Assembly (NCBI RefSeq): GCF_051020985.1
Contig: NC_135003.1
Location: 4,240,001-4,304,000 of the forward strand
From: Nomia melanderi
Taxonomy: Eukaryota; Arthropoda; Insecta; Hymenoptera; Halictidae
DNA length: 64,000 nt
Reading direction: 5' to 3'
Position numbers and translations under genes: made by a program. Of the stretch, positions 36,271 to 48,970 are shown piece by piece. The notes under the pieces are model-generated. The model worked only from the letters and a program-made list of their open reading frames with translations. It did no database searches and was not told the origin of the DNA. How positions within the stretch are numbered: the first letter of the stretch is position 1; each line of letters begins with the position of its first letter.

Positions 36271-38138
36271 GACGGTTACTACGTACTTTTCAATTAATTG
36301 AATTCGAAAACTGCGGAATTCAATCACGACTATGTGTACACTCATGTAACATTAATTAAATAATGAAGCTTATTATTCTACTGGAACCATTGAAGACACC
36401 ACATCATTTCGCATTCTCAATTTTAAACGGAGTCGAAGTAATTTTTATCAGTAGAGATGGGAAAGATTAAAACATCTTTTGCTAACTATAATTCATAGGT
36501 GTACATTTGGCGGCTTTTTTTTCGAAACTTTTAGTTATTTTTTCATTTTTGTAATATCATTACGCTTGTGCTATTTTTATTTGACCATGTTTTCGTTTTT
36601 CCAAGGAGGTTTATGTACTGGAGGAGGCTGTGAGGAAATCATTACTAGAGCATTTAGATATTTTTACTCCCTCAATAGTATTTCAAATATGTAAATTAAC
36701 TAAGGATCACGGCAGAATTAATTAAAATAATTGCCATACGATTCTGCATAATTGTTTCGTTGATTAACTAACAATAAATTTATTATGCTACATTTATAAG
36801 ACTCATTAATCCTAGGACTGAAAAACACATACGTGATTTCATTCACCTCGCAATAATTTTAGAGCGTAAATGATCATAAAATGGTATTAAAATTATTTAT
36901 TATCTCTCCATTCAGCATTAACGTGGCTTCGATTATAAACTCAAGGCGGCTTTATTTTCGGCAACATATTTTTACTCTAATGAACTTTACAATTTCTTCG
37001 ATAAGAGAATTCGGTAAATCGTTTTAATAATATTTATCAATGTGTGTAACTATTATGCAAATATTAATTTGAGCGGTTATAAGCATAACATATGTGTAGA
37101 TTTTTCTTTTTTTATTAGAAGCATCTGTATATACAACAACTCTAAGTGTAATTGATTTGTAAATTAAAGTATTACTTTATTATTGCTGGAGAAAGGTATT
37201 TCGTAATTACTGATATCGTAAAAGTATTGAACATCCAACATATTTTAAAAATTAGTAATTAAATGTCAATCGTATTAAATACTGAATTGACTTTCAGATC
37301 AACTTGGAAAAATAGAATTGTAGAAAATGCTATAAATACACTCAATTCTATTTTTACACAAACATGTCAAATATATGAACTTCGTTTACATGATTTTTAT
37401 ATAACGCGAATTATTTTTCTCTTTTCACAAAATTTGTTTGATTCAACGTGAATTAGAAAAACAATTAATTTTCTTTTTACACGACGTGGCTTGATTTAAC
37501 ATAATCACTCAAATTTGAAAACGAATTTTCAAATGGAAAAACAGTATTGGGCATATTCGGTTTTTAAAGTTATTAAAAATCAATTTTTGTCAGTTAGTCG
37601 TGCAGAACGGATGAGATTAATTATACTGAATATTCTTCTTCTACCAGTTGATGTAACGATTCTATTTATCCAGGATGTGCTTGCGTTGATACAGATAATT
37701 CAGGAAGCTCGTGGTACAATCTCCAGTATTATGATCGTAATAATTACATATACCTTATGGCACATAAAACATAACGCGAATAAGTTGAGACTTGTGATAC
37801 ATGCTATTGCCCACGTGGAATTTAATAGATGTGCCATTATTACTTAAAGGATTATCGTACCCGTTTAAAGGAAATTACAAAACCTAAAGGATTTATAAAA
37901 TACAAACATCCGACATGGATAAATGAGAGACTAAAGAGTTTTAGTGAAACTAAAGTACGGCTATAATGTCGTGGGATTTTTAAGAGCAGTTTTAAACGTA
38001 GAGCAGACCTGTCTAACAGACCTTTTCGCGGGCAAGAGCAGTCTCGATTGTCTACTGATAGAGCTTTGAGCAAAGCCACGGGCATACGTTCCCGAAGTGG
38101 GAGAAATACACTTGCATTAGTGTTCACGTGTTAGAGTC
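36271..38138. other. mostly AT-rich stretch with GC-richer patch at 37.85-38.12 kb
   Basis: No supported gene. The plus frame 37515-37847 (110 codons) is hydrophobic but matches no family I know, and one or two such frames are expected by chance here. The patch 37980-38120 has CpG and a minus frame without a domain. Confidence 0.45.
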
Positions 38139-38142
38139 TTAA

Positions 38143-38359
38143 CATTAAAACTACCGAGCAATTAGAGTGACTTATTTTTAATTTTTTATAAAAATTAGAA
38201 CAATACGTTCCTTGAGGTTTGTAGGGTCTTCTAATGTCGTATTTATACAAATACACAAATTTAATTCAAAATCTTTCGCAAAAACGCCTTCAGAATGTAA
38301 ATACTTACAAAATAGAAATTCTGAAGTGGGTCGCTTTGACCCGTCCGGTAGTTTTAGTG
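38143..38359 (+). mobile_element. C-family TTAA MITE (217 bp), reference copy
   Basis: TTAA at 38139-38142 and 38360-38363. Ends CATTAAAACTACCGAGC and, inverted, CACTAAAACTACCGGACGG. Exactly the same length as the copy at 35395. Short frames through it are incidental. Confidence 0.93.
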
Positions 38360-38476
38360 TTAATTACAAACGAAAATAGATACAAAATCTTTGAAAACCG
38401 TTTATGTTATCTTAAACAATGTAAAAGGTTATTGATACGATTGTTTTTTTGTATACCTTACAGTTCATGATGTTAA

Positions 38477-38711
38477 TTCTTTGCTTAGAAATGACGAGCC
38501 TCGCTCGCACGTGTTCTCCGTGCGTGACTTAATTTTATAAGTTATTTTATCAATATACAGTATTGTTAGCAAAATAATTTTCTTATTTTCATAAATAAAT
38601 TTACTTGAACTTGTAATACTTCAGTTTTTCTTATAGAGTCCTCAGAGTTGCGATAAAATTAAATTGCGTGGGCAGGAACGTTCGAGACGAAACAAACCGT
38701 AAGGCAAAAGG
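38477..38711. mobile_element. piggyBac-like TTAA MITE (235 bp)
   Basis: TTAA at 38473-38476 and 38712-38715. Ends TTCTTTGCTTAG and, inverted, CCTTTTGCCTTACGG. The right TTAA is shared with the next element, so two insertions abut at one target site. Confidence 0.7.
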
Positions 38712-38715
38712 TTAA

Positions 38716-38936
38716 CCCTGGAACTAGTGAGCGTTTTACAGGATTAATATGTAATCCTTATAAAAATTGTAACAATAGATTTTTTCAATTTCTTCATATA
38801 TTTATTACAGTATTGAAGTGAAGCTGTTTATTTTCAAAATCATTTCAGATATTTAACACTTTCAACGTACCAAAAATTTCGTTATACATGTAAGAAACCT
38901 GAAATCCGCCATTTTATTGGTACAGTAGCTCTACTG
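38716..38936 (+). mobile_element. B-family TTAA MITE (221 bp)
   Basis: Begins right after the shared TTAA at 38712-38715 with CCCTGGAACTAGTGAGCG and ends before TTAA at 38937-38940. The interior GGATTAATATGTAATCCTTA and TTGTAACAATAGATTTTTTC is typical of B. A CCGCCATTTT block lies near the right end. Confidence 0.85.
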
Positions 38937-39049
38937 TTAAATAAAGAATATGAAATTTTATGAAATATATGAAATTATGAAATTTTATTAAATTCGAAAA
39001 GTTATAAAATATATTAAATTTTTTAATATTCATTAAATTCGTTTATTAA

Positions 39050-39640
39050 ATTCGTATAAATTCGATAGGTTCGTCACAATGAGTCCGTTCAACTTTCTGA
39101 TTCTCACATGACACGGTGGTCATCCATTTCTATCGCGGTTTTTTTCGGCTGTAAGCGATGCCTGATTAGCATCCGGTTTTTATAAGCATCGAATTGTAAG
39201 GGATGACGTTATCACTAATAAAGGCCCATACGCTCGAGGTTAGACACGCGTGCATATATGTAAAGTTATAGAAGTGCGAGGTCAAGAGCCACTTAAGAAC
39301 ACTCCGATGCGTTCGTCCGCTGGGATAGATCTCGACAAGAATCTTGATCTCCAGCCTCTGTTCACACTGCGTGAAAGTTTCGAGTGGTTTCGTACACGAG
39401 GCCCGTAGGTACGATGATGGATGGGATATTCTTTTTCACGGATAGGATCAAGAAAAATGGGATTACACCGTTCGAAGTGTCTTATTGCCGGGCATAATTA
39501 CATGCAACCGGCTTTGTCGCTTCTCGCGGGAATTTTCACCCCTTCACCTTTTTCCATCTCTTTTTATTATCGTGTAAACGATTGGACACCTTTATCGGCT
39601 AGTTTCGTGTCTTTTCACGAGGACGTCCCGTGAAGGATAA
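39050..39640. other. GC-rich island
   Basis: CpG-containing block with short frames (39421-39633 plus) and no recognised domain. Possible regulatory or conserved non-coding element. Confidence 0.4.
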
Positions 39641-40747
39641 TTAATTAGGTAAATAGTCGAGATTTATGGTTACCATGAGAAATGGGAATTTGAATATTTA
39701 CTAAAATATGTTTGTTAGAAGTATTTATATTGGAATACTTGCACGAATATTTTTGGGATTCTTTCAGAGTGCAACGAATTGAGAAGGAATTTTTAGTTTT
39801 GTATAATATGAAATCTTCGAATTAGAAGTTACAGAAGGAATTTCTTTTTCAAAAGATATATATGTGAATACTTAATTATATAATTATTTTAAATCAGACG
39901 TTTGCATAGGAAGCCAATAAAAAGGTTAAATCATATTTAAAATTGAAAACCTAGTTTGCTATTAACCATGCTAATAAATATTCGTTATTCGAAATGTTTC
40001 TTGAATTGTGAAAATAAATAGCCGCATATTAAGTAAAATTTATTTTTGTAAAACGAGAATTAATTTTCTTTCTTTCTAATGTAAAGATACAGAATCAAAT
40101 TGTAAGAAGTTATACGTGCATTTAACAGATGCAAATTTGATTAGAAACATTTATGTAAAGTTAGAAGTTAATTAATCAAACATAACGTGATTTCTGTATC
40201 TTAGAAGAAAAACTAACTTTTAGAAGAATACGATTAAAATATTTTTTTTAAATATTAAAATTTTTCGAATTGTTGGATTTCTATATATAATGTATTGTCC
40301 AATGCTTTCAAACTGTCTATCTATGGAAATATGCAAGAAACTGATATTTGTTAAATTTGTATACAGTTCCAACTTCTTATATTGAAATTCAGATAAGGCG
40401 ACCATCTTCTGTAGAGAACGGTACAGGTAATGCATATTTCTTCTGATGCTTAGATTTACGTATGTTGGTATCGTAAGTACCTTTAGAAATGGGATCGAAG
40501 ACACCTGTGTGATTTGTATAGAAAGCTGAATATCACAGTATTTGTTTCTTAATTCAGAGAAATTGTCAACTAAGTTGAACTGAGTGTTTCTCAGAATATT
40601 TGAAATTTAAATTTGAACCGTATTAATGCATTTATATACAGTTGATGCAAAAAAAGACATAACATCCTTAAACAATTTTGTGTAACATGTGAATGTTCAG
40701 TGAGATTTTTATTACACATTATTATTTTATTATACATTTCTAAGTGA
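39641..40747. other. AT-rich spacer
   Basis: No gene or repeat recognised. Confidence 0.5.
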
Positions 40748-40777
40748 ATATAGGGTGTCCCATTTTAGTTTATAAAT
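40748..40777 (+). repeat. solo mariner-like end
   Basis: ATAGGGTGTCCCATTTTAG is of the same general GGGTGTCCCAT type as the ends at 8607 and 9729. No partner end was found nearby, so the element is broken or the match is coincidental. Confidence 0.35.
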
Positions 40778-40850
40778 ACAATTACAATTTTTTTTTTGAT
40801 GGGATAATCATTGTTATATTTACGTAACAATATACATCTGTATCTAATTT

Positions 40851-40884
40851 ATCTAATTAATTGATCGTGATCAATTAGTTAGAT
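40851..40884. repeat. 16-bp palindrome with 2-base loop
   Basis: ATCTAATTAATTGATC, GT, then GATCAATTAGTTAGAT: 15 of 16 bases pair. Short and AT-rich, so its importance is uncertain. Confidence 0.8.
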
Positions 40885-41860
40885 AGATTTTCTGGTTAAA
40901 TAAGGAAGTCTTTTTTGAACAGAAGAAAAATCATAATAATACTAAAATAATATTAAGGTAATAGTAATAAAAAAAATAATAATAAAATTAAAGCTAAGTC
41001 TAGTATAAATTACAAACTGGAATACAGTGGTTTTTGCATCTTTTACGGGGACTTTTTTCATATTCAAGTACTTGAATTATGTGAAATCCATTTCATTGTT
41101 CGGAGAGTATCGTTTATCATGACTCAACCGGCAATTTAAACCACATGTATCGTTTTTCAGCATTTTTCGCGATACCGATCGCTACTTCTAATGTATCAGA
41201 AGTTCGTTCCACATTATTACCAACATTAACTTCATAACTTTTAGTAACCTTTCAAATAAGCACAGATCATATTTTAAACTTTAGACACTTAAATGAATAT
41301 CCTTTTATTACTTTCTTAATTATAATTTGAATGTCTATTATAATATATATCTAATTAGAATCATAAAATTCTTTTAGTAATTTAATAACTTTTAAATGAA
41401 ACGATGTTTTTCACAATGAAATTGTTGTTTCAATAAATCTCATTACAGAATATTGACTTAAATTATTCTAAAAAGAATTTCACGATTAAAACTACCTTAT
41501 TTCATCTCTTTTAATTATCCTATTTTAATATTAATAATGGTTTCAGAACCCTTTAAAAACAATAAACTGTTATCATCTTCTAGCTACAATCATTGAAAAT
41601 TAGGGAATAAAATTACCTTCTAAATTTTCAACCCCTAAAAAGCTAACTCAAAACTGACATGAAACAGAAGTATCTTAATAGAGATTGAATGGCTTTCATT
41701 ACCCGATAAAAAAAGTATTTAAAACATGAAGATTTTCTATACGAACCGCATTTAGTAATTAATTCAATAGTTTTGAGATTTGATTGCAATACTGAAAATC
41801 AAAAAGGATGCTTCAGCAAACAACTTCTAAATGATTCTTTCTAAACAAAAAAATGACAGG
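40885..41860. other. AT-rich spacer
   Basis: No gene or repeat recognised. Confidence 0.5.
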
Positions 41861-42240
41861 TGGACGAGCTAAAAATTGCATTGCCTACAATCACAGCATT
41901 CACTCGATGAAAGGAGTATTCACTGGAATCCTCGCTAAGCAAAACGTTCTAGAAAGGTTTTATTAGCGCGATACTCGCGTACGAAACCAGAATGTGCTTA
42001 CTTAGTGTCTCGTTTCAAAACCCCTTAACTTCCACGGCGCTCGAAAAACGAACAATCGCGTTTTTATAGTGCCCTTGATGAATCGGCGTGCATCGACGAA
42101 ACTAATATCGAGCGTCTTGAAAATCCTGTTTGCTGGGCTTGCAAATCATCACCTACTGCAACTTCTGGCAGGCAATTTTGTATAGATACGCCGTGCTTGT
42201 ACTTCATTTGTGAGGCAATTTCACCGTTTCCACATCACAC
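41861..42240. other. GC-richer island
   Basis: Contains GCGCGATACTCGCGTACG near 41968 and GGCGTGCATCGACG near 42084. No sustained frame. Possible regulatory element. Confidence 0.35.
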
Positions 42241-43040
42241 ACATGAATATTCAATTTAAACTTTTCTGATTAAACGGTCGATTGCCGTAATTAAATTCAA
42301 ATTAAATGTCACCGTTAAAAGGCCTATTCGGGCATAATTAGTTAATAATCATGACCAACAAGTGGTCAATTTGTTAGGTACGTCAAATTATCACAAAGAT
42401 GACGTTACGTTGTATTACTCATTTTCTCTCGTACTTCTTCGTACTTCAGAGTTATATTACAAAGCAATATTATTTTTGCAATGATTCTACATACGTGGTA
42501 AATACTAAATAAATAGTAAATTGGTTATTTGTTAATTAACATTATTAATTTGAAATTAACTAGGACAGTTCTTTACATTGTTAAGAATAATAAACGTATA
42601 TAATTTAATTGAAATATATAGTGTAATTTTAGTTCGACCGGTAAAGAGTCGATGTATAACTATGCATGCTATAAAAGTTTCAAATCAATATCTCTAATCG
42701 TTTCTGAGAAATCACGTCCATCACTTATAAAAGAATGTAGTTTCGTGAAAAACGTCTATACGATCTACGGTTTACCTTACAAGGGAACATACCGAAGTAC
42801 CAACCGTTGGTTTTTATGAAATTTTAGTAGAAAGTAACACTTACAAAAATATTTGTCATATGTACTTGTGAGAGTATAAAATAGGGCCGTGTGCATAACA
42901 AATAAGAGTTTTTCTAGAAACGTAACAAAGCAAGACGACCTTTATAATAAGACGTTCCTTTATAATATTCATATTTTTCCTATCTCTTTCTTTATATTAT
43001 CAAATTCTTAAATAAATTTCTACATCCGTTCGCAGTTATC
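42241..43040. other. AT-rich spacer
   Basis: No gene or repeat recognised. Confidence 0.5.
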
Positions 43041-43044
43041 TTTT

Positions 43045-43258
43045 CATACTAGAATTACCGTACTCGTCAAACTGGCGGGTTTCAGTTTTCTTATTTCGAA
43101 ATTATTACTGTATCAAACGTGTTAAATAAATAATTTAAAAACAAATAATTTCACTTGAATACTATAATGAATATGTGAAGAAATCGAAAAAAATCTATTA
43201 TTACAATTTTTACAAGGATTACATATCAATCCTATGTCCTCGGTAGTTGTATGTACTG
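43045..43258 (-). mobile_element. B-family MITE, minus orientation (about 214 bp)
   Basis: Left ATACTAGAATTACCGTACTC and right end CCTCGGTAGTTGTATGTACTG before TTAA (43259-43262). The left TTAA is mutated. The interior GAAGAAATCGAAAAAAATCT is the reverse of the B core. Confidence 0.85.
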
Positions 43259-43300
43259 TTAACCTTTACGTATAGAAGTTTGAAAATTACCGAATGTTAA

Positions 43301-43515
43301 CCCCTTGTCCTATGATTTGTTTCTCAGTTGTGATCGACAAAACAACGATATCATTAATAATTCATTGAAAAAAGAAATAAATTCTATGCATATTCTATGT
43401 CCACTTTTGCTCTAAAGTATAATCATTGATAACAGAAAAAGAATATTTCATTTGAATTAACAAGAATTAAGTAATATTTATGTTTAAATATTATAATTAT
43501 TGTCGTTTGTAGGCA
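43301..43515 (+). mobile_element. E-family TTAA MITE (about 215 bp, right end shortened)
   Basis: TTAA 43297-43300 then CCCCTTGTCCTATGATTTG. The interior AAGTATAATCATTGATAACAG matches copies at 7841 and 50379. TTAA at 43516-43519 closes a shortened right end, TTTGTAGGCA. Confidence 0.75.
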
Positions 43516-43725
43516 TTAATAAACAATATATTGTATCTATTTGTTTTTATTTGTTTAAATATCTCTGCGTAGTAATAGTATCAACTATATAACGAAAATT
43601 TCTGGTTTCCTAAACATAGGTAAAATTTAGTAATTTTTTTATTAATAACTATTGAGTGAGAACTTCTGATTTCTTCTGAGACTGTCACTGCGATCTTCTG
43701 CGTTATAATTATACAATATAATTAA

Positions 43726-43885
43726 CCCTTTAGTTTCGATTGGTACACATAGGTACCACGAACATTTGAAATTACCGGAAAGGTAAAAAGCACCTAGATA
43801 AAGAAAAAGTGTACCACACGAGGGTACCACTTCATTTTTTTCACAAAATTCATATTAAAAAAATAAACAATGAAAAATGAAATGG
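43726..43885. mobile_element. small TTAA-flanked element (160 bp)
   Basis: TTAA 43722-43725 and 43886-43889. Ends CCCTTTAGTTTCGATTGG and, inverted, CCATTTCATTTTTCATTG are loosely alike. Internal GGTACACATAGGTACCAC and GTGTACCACACGAGGGTACC repeat a GGTACC motif. Confidence 0.45.
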
Positions 43886-43899
43886 TTAAGGAATTCAGT

Positions 43900-44640
43900 T
43901 TGTGTCAAATTAACGCGTTCACTAAACCTAGCGTTCAGTATCGGTCCTGTATCGTTTCCCGCTATCGTATGCTCCATAAGGAACGATTAATGGTGCCCAC
44001 TATTTATAATCTTTCCCACTTGTCAGTGACTTTTTGTCTCACTTGAAATCAGAGGTCTCGATACGACCTTGTTACAGTCTTGCCTGAAAGCGTACCGTTT
44101 CTCGTCACCCTCGACGCACGGAGCAAGTGTGCGCACACGACAGTCACGTTTTTTTCTCCTTTCTTTTCTTGCTTTTTACCATGGACACACGAGGAACACC
44201 CATGTCATCGCATGTACGTCACAGCTTATGTCTCTTTTTAATCATATTTCTGCGGCAACGATCGAAACCCGACAGGTGAAGCATTGAATTATTCCGATTA
44301 TTCATTTATATGGCGCCCGTCCGAATGTTTCAACGATTTTCACTTCGGAACAAGTTCTCTAACGCAGACACGTATGTATGTATGTATGTATTACCAGTTG
44401 ACTCCTTTTAATTCGCGTGAAATTATATGCGTGACTCCCGATCAGCCGTCTAACAAATTTATTAAGGCCTTTCGGGTTTGCTTATCGTTTCTGGATATCG
44501 AGTATGAATGGTAATTAGAACAGTTATGATTTGGGAAGTCAGGGCGAGATTACTGGCAGCGGCTTGCGCAATAAATACGAACAGGTCTTGGTTCTTTTTG
44601 TGATAGCGATCAACAACTACGGCGCATTAATTTACTGTCA
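43900..44640. other. GC-richer island
   Basis: Contrasts with the AT-rich flanks. Frames 44069-44287 and 44284-44514 (plus) have no recognised domain. Includes the TATG microsatellite at 44373. Possible regulatory region. Confidence 0.35.
44373..44390. repeat. (TATG)n microsatellite
   Basis: Four and a half TATG units in a row after ACACG. Confidence 0.9.
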
Positions 44641-46780
44641 GTTTACGGATTTGTAATCGATCCGCCATGACAAATTCTTAACGCATGATTTTGTATAATT
44701 TGCGCCTCATGAGAGATGTATAACGGTAATTCGTTCAGCATTCGTTGTAAGGTGTTCTCTTTGCAAGTTAATTATGCGTTTCCATAGTTTTTTACTGTGT
44801 CAATCTTATGAAGGAGTCTATATTTTGGAACTAAGGAAGGTAATTAATAATATATTTTAGTATCATTGGAGTATTTCCAGAAAAGGACGAGTTTTTTCTA
44901 ACGAGAATAGGATAGTTTTCATTAACTTACTTAATTTTAGTTATGTTGCATGTACAGCAACGTTTAAAAACATTTGTTTGCTAATGGTAATTATGATCCG
45001 AATTCTTTCATAGTGTAATTGTTTTTGAAGAAAATATTATAGAAAACAATTGAGTCTATTGTTTTATATTTATTCATTTATTATTTTTACTTAGGTACGT
45101 GTATTTACTGACGTTAATCTGAAAGTTCGAGCTGCAATTTGTAAATTTTTCATTCCTCCTGAAACAATCATTTTCCTGCTATACACTCCATTCTGTTTTT
45201 GCACGATAATCCGTTTAAATAACTATACTGTACCTATAGAAAAATGGAGATTAACTTCAAGCTCAAGAAACCAATAAAGTAATGTAATAAAGCATATGAA
45301 TATTCATATTAAAATTTGGGTGATTGTATTAAATGAAATTAAATTTTGTAAAAAAAAAATAATTTGTGTTAAACTGAAGTCGTGTAAAAACAGAATTAGG
45401 TGTAGTATTATATTTGTCTTGCTATCTGATTCGAGACTAAGGGACAAGATTAAAGAAATAATTATAATCGGCCTACATAAGTTAATTGTCGATGATAATA
45501 CGATTCCCATTGAATCACGCCGAGTTATCGCAATGGGAGCACCGTGCTGATGAGCGCGCGTTCTTAATAAAATATCGGGCTTGAACTAGGTTCAGCTAAT
45601 AAAGTACCTTTTCCCCAGACTCCGTCCACGTTCAAGCGACTTATCTGTTTGCTAATTATCGACAATTCGCAGGACAACATCGTCGACCTGTTCTCGGAAC
45701 GAAAGTCGCTAATTCAAGAACGTATCGTAACACGAATAAATAATATTTCTTTTTCCTTTTTACATTCCCCCTGAACGAAAAGTATCGATGCATTAAATGT
45801 ACATGGTACAGTGCAAGAATCTGTTTTAGAATAAATTCTGAATGTTATTGCTTGGGCAGTGTCGTTGCTTGTTTCCTGAATTGATTCTTTATAGCTGTGC
45901 ACAGTAGTCTTGTTAACGTTTGGTGCGATATTTTATTTTTTATAAGAAACTATTACGTGTCTACCTAACTAAAAAATTAATCACTTGAATAACACTGAAA
46001 GATTTGTAGTGTATACAACTAGTTTATTGTTTAAAAGAAAATATTAAGTACTGAATTTAAAAATTGATTAGACTTACAACCTCGAATTTATAATATAAAA
46101 AGTTTATTTATTTAATGAACTATCCAATGAATTTGAATATAAAATGAAATATAAAAAAATACATAAATGGACTGTCATTACATTCCACACGTTTCTCCAT
46201 TATTTTCTTAACAATTTCCAAAACATTATTCTGTAAGATTATTAGTAAACAAAAAATTAAATTAAAGGAAACAAAATTGTATTACTTTAGACATATCTGA
46301 AACAAAACGGTTTTTAATCTTTGTAATGGGAAAACTAAACTAAAAGTATTTTATAAAATAATCAATTTTCCACACAAGTTCTTTAATATTTTCTCGTGGA
46401 AAATATTTATTAAGTAGTGTATGAAAAGGTCCTATGGGTCAATACGTAATGAAAATAGTAATCTTAAAGTCTTACATATCCACCACAGGATACTCTACTT
46501 GAAAACACTAGATTATTCCTACTAAAATTTTATTTAATTCTTCATCATTCTCAGACTATTTGGTCCAATTTGTGTGGGGCATCATGTAATACGAGCAAAA
46601 TCCCTTACTCGTATGTTACAACTTCATTTAAAAGAAATGATCTTATTGTACCTCTCCGTCAGCAAAAAAAGTGTTCCCAACACCTGGCATGTGAATAATG
46701 ACCACTGTAATAGCGTTACTTCAATCGATAAAATATTTCTTAGCGGTAGCAACAGTCGCTTCTTATCCTGACTCGAAATA
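44641..46780. other. AT-rich stretch with small GC-richer patch at 45.5-45.7 kb
   Basis: No supported gene. The patch 45500-45720 has CpG (GAGCGCGCGTTC near 45553) without a domain-bearing frame. Confidence 0.45.
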
Positions 46781-47075
46781 AAACCTTGGTACCTATTGAC
46801 GGGATCTCGATCGCAAATAACGTTTCTCAGCTAATAAACAACATTATACCTGTGGATCTTCCGTTTCCAGACACTGCGGTGGAATGTTAACACGGTGTAA
46901 GAAGAAGAAAATGAGGGAAAAGAAGGCAGCATTCAGGAAAATTTATTTGAACGCGGAACTCGGGAACCAGTACTGCCTGAGTGAGTACAACTCGATAACT
47001 AGCAAAAAATAATTGATTAATGCCGGCCGCGTCGTTTGTTGCAATTTACGTTCAAAGAACTCGGGATCGTTTCAT
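46781..47075. other. GC-rich island
   Basis: CpG-containing block with ATGCCGGCCGCGTCG near 47020. It holds the splice-bounded interval at 46871-46980. Confidence 0.4.
46871..46980 (+). CDS. candidate 110-nt exon, function unknown
   Basis: CTTCCGTTTCCAG, a good pyrimidine-rich acceptor, ends at 46870, and CTGA followed by GTGAGTAC gives a strong donor at 46981. Only one frame is open over the interval: 1 + 36 codons + 1, including HCGGMLTRCKKKKMREKKAA then FRKIYLNAELGNQYCL. The peptide is strongly basic in the middle and unlike any family I recognise. It is the second-best exon candidate. A non-coding transcript or chance remains possible. Confidence 0.27.
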
Positions 47076-48599
47076 ACCAAGAATTATATTAATTCGTTTT
47101 GCAACGTGCATACCAAGCAAATTTAATTGAACCATATCTATGTTGTTGATGGAAAAGAAGAAAAGAGAAAAACACGTTGAACCTATAATATGCAAATGTA
47201 TTGCCAACAGTGCGATTAATAATCTGTATTGATGGCCCCCAGTAGCTATTGTTTAGCATAAATAAATTTGAGTACATTTACACGTGCTCGTTATGAAGCT
47301 ACTTGTTATGTTATGACAGGACATAATACATATATACACCATCATTCATAAATCATCGGACTTGATTGTTCTAAAGGAAATATAAATTACGATGTAGTAA
47401 GCGTATAAAGCAATTTAGTTAGGTGTATGCTTGTAAAGCAATATGTTCATATTACACTTTATAAAAAAATTAGTCGTTACGTATGGTAGTATTCAATTTG
47501 AATGTTACATTTAATGTCATATCATATATGCGTACATTAGAAGTTGACATCATTAATGAAATTACGTTCTGCGTTCATTTGCTGTTGATCCTATTGTGTT
47601 TCATTCATTTATTCGTTCAATATAGCATATACAATACAATATGAAGTACAGTATAAAATAGAGTATAATATAGTTCATAATTTCACAGTTATTAGACTAA
47701 TTGTTATAAAATAGTTGGATATAATGAAGCAATCGCATTTTATTAAGATCTGATTGTACATAAGATAGTGAGTCGTAACGTACGTCCAATATCCTTCGAA
47801 ATTAATGTTCAAAACTGAGGGATTATAATACGTTTAATTAGAATTGAAAATAGTGATATTGATGGAATGAAGACTTACGGACGCACATGTCGATGATCGA
47901 AGAGGAGTTTCTCAGGAAGATTAGTAGAAGTTATAGTATTATAGTATACTGCCAAGAAATATTAAAAGGATTTACGATAAGACTACCACGATTACTTCGA
48001 ATGGCATCTTTAAACGAAGCAAGCAGATTAAGGAAAAAAAGTTCGAGCTCCTTTGTGAAATATAAAAACGTTTACAGTTTCTCTTAAACATAAAACAGTA
48101 GTATTGTTAAAAGAAAGGATGAAATTAATTTGTGAATTTTGCTGTTTCTGAACTTTTCAAATGCGACACCTCTTGTTCAAGATTTAAATAAGAATTAAAA
48201 CTAGGAAAATCATTACTATATTGCAGATGATCATACAATTTTCAGTTTTTAAAACAAAATCTTTGACAATCGGTATTCAATAACAACTTATTAACTTTAG
48301 ATAAAGTTCTCAAAGTAATGTGAATGTTATAAGACATTCATTGCAACTTTTATTATGTTGCGTTTTACATAGTAATAAATATATATTGCAAATGCATAAA
48401 TGCGGTTTACTCATTTTGTAAGAGATACTTTAATATGATGTTTTTACAATAACTTTGTAAAAGAATCATATTAATGTATTGTTTACGTAATAAGTAAACT
48501 TCGCTAATACGAATACACGAAATATTTCTTTATATACATTCATTTTTCAGAAATATTTTTGAAATTACTGAAACGAATTTTAGATACGAAATGAGTTAA
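47076..48599. other. AT-rich spacer
   Basis: No gene or repeat recognised. The frame at 47887-48087 is short and has no motif. Confidence 0.5.
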
Positions 48600-48970
48600 T
48601 GACGGTACGTAATATTTGATCTCCGTGTCACTGGTAATTTCACGTTTGAAACAGACGTAATTTTTCGAACAGTTTGTGGAAACGAAGAATTACTATTGCT
48701 TCGTTGTATTTATCTAATCTGGGCTAGTTCGCTGAGCCTGAAAATTATTATGTTAGATAACAGGCATCGTAACAGGCATCGTATGGTTCATTGTAATCGT
48801 TTGCGGACCGTTCGCGGACTGCTTTCTACTTCGGTGATGTTTAATCAATGGGGACGTTCCTCAATGATGTGTATGTTGCATGAAACGATCAATGAAGTAA
48901 CTTGGCCTGATTTGAAATACGTGATTTCATGAAACTGCAGCAATCTTGTTACACATGAGCGATTTATTGC
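48600..48970. other. GC-richer patch
   Basis: Contains a local duplication AACAGGCATCGT (48760 and 48771) and GTTTGCGGACCGTTCGCGGA (about 48799-48818). A plus frame (48696-48932) has no domain. A possible regulatory element. Confidence 0.35.

Noticed and set aside
37515..37847. 110-codon hydrophobic frame
   Set aside because: No family recognised. A rough estimate from stop-codon density gives one or two frames this long by chance in an AT-rich 64-kb window.
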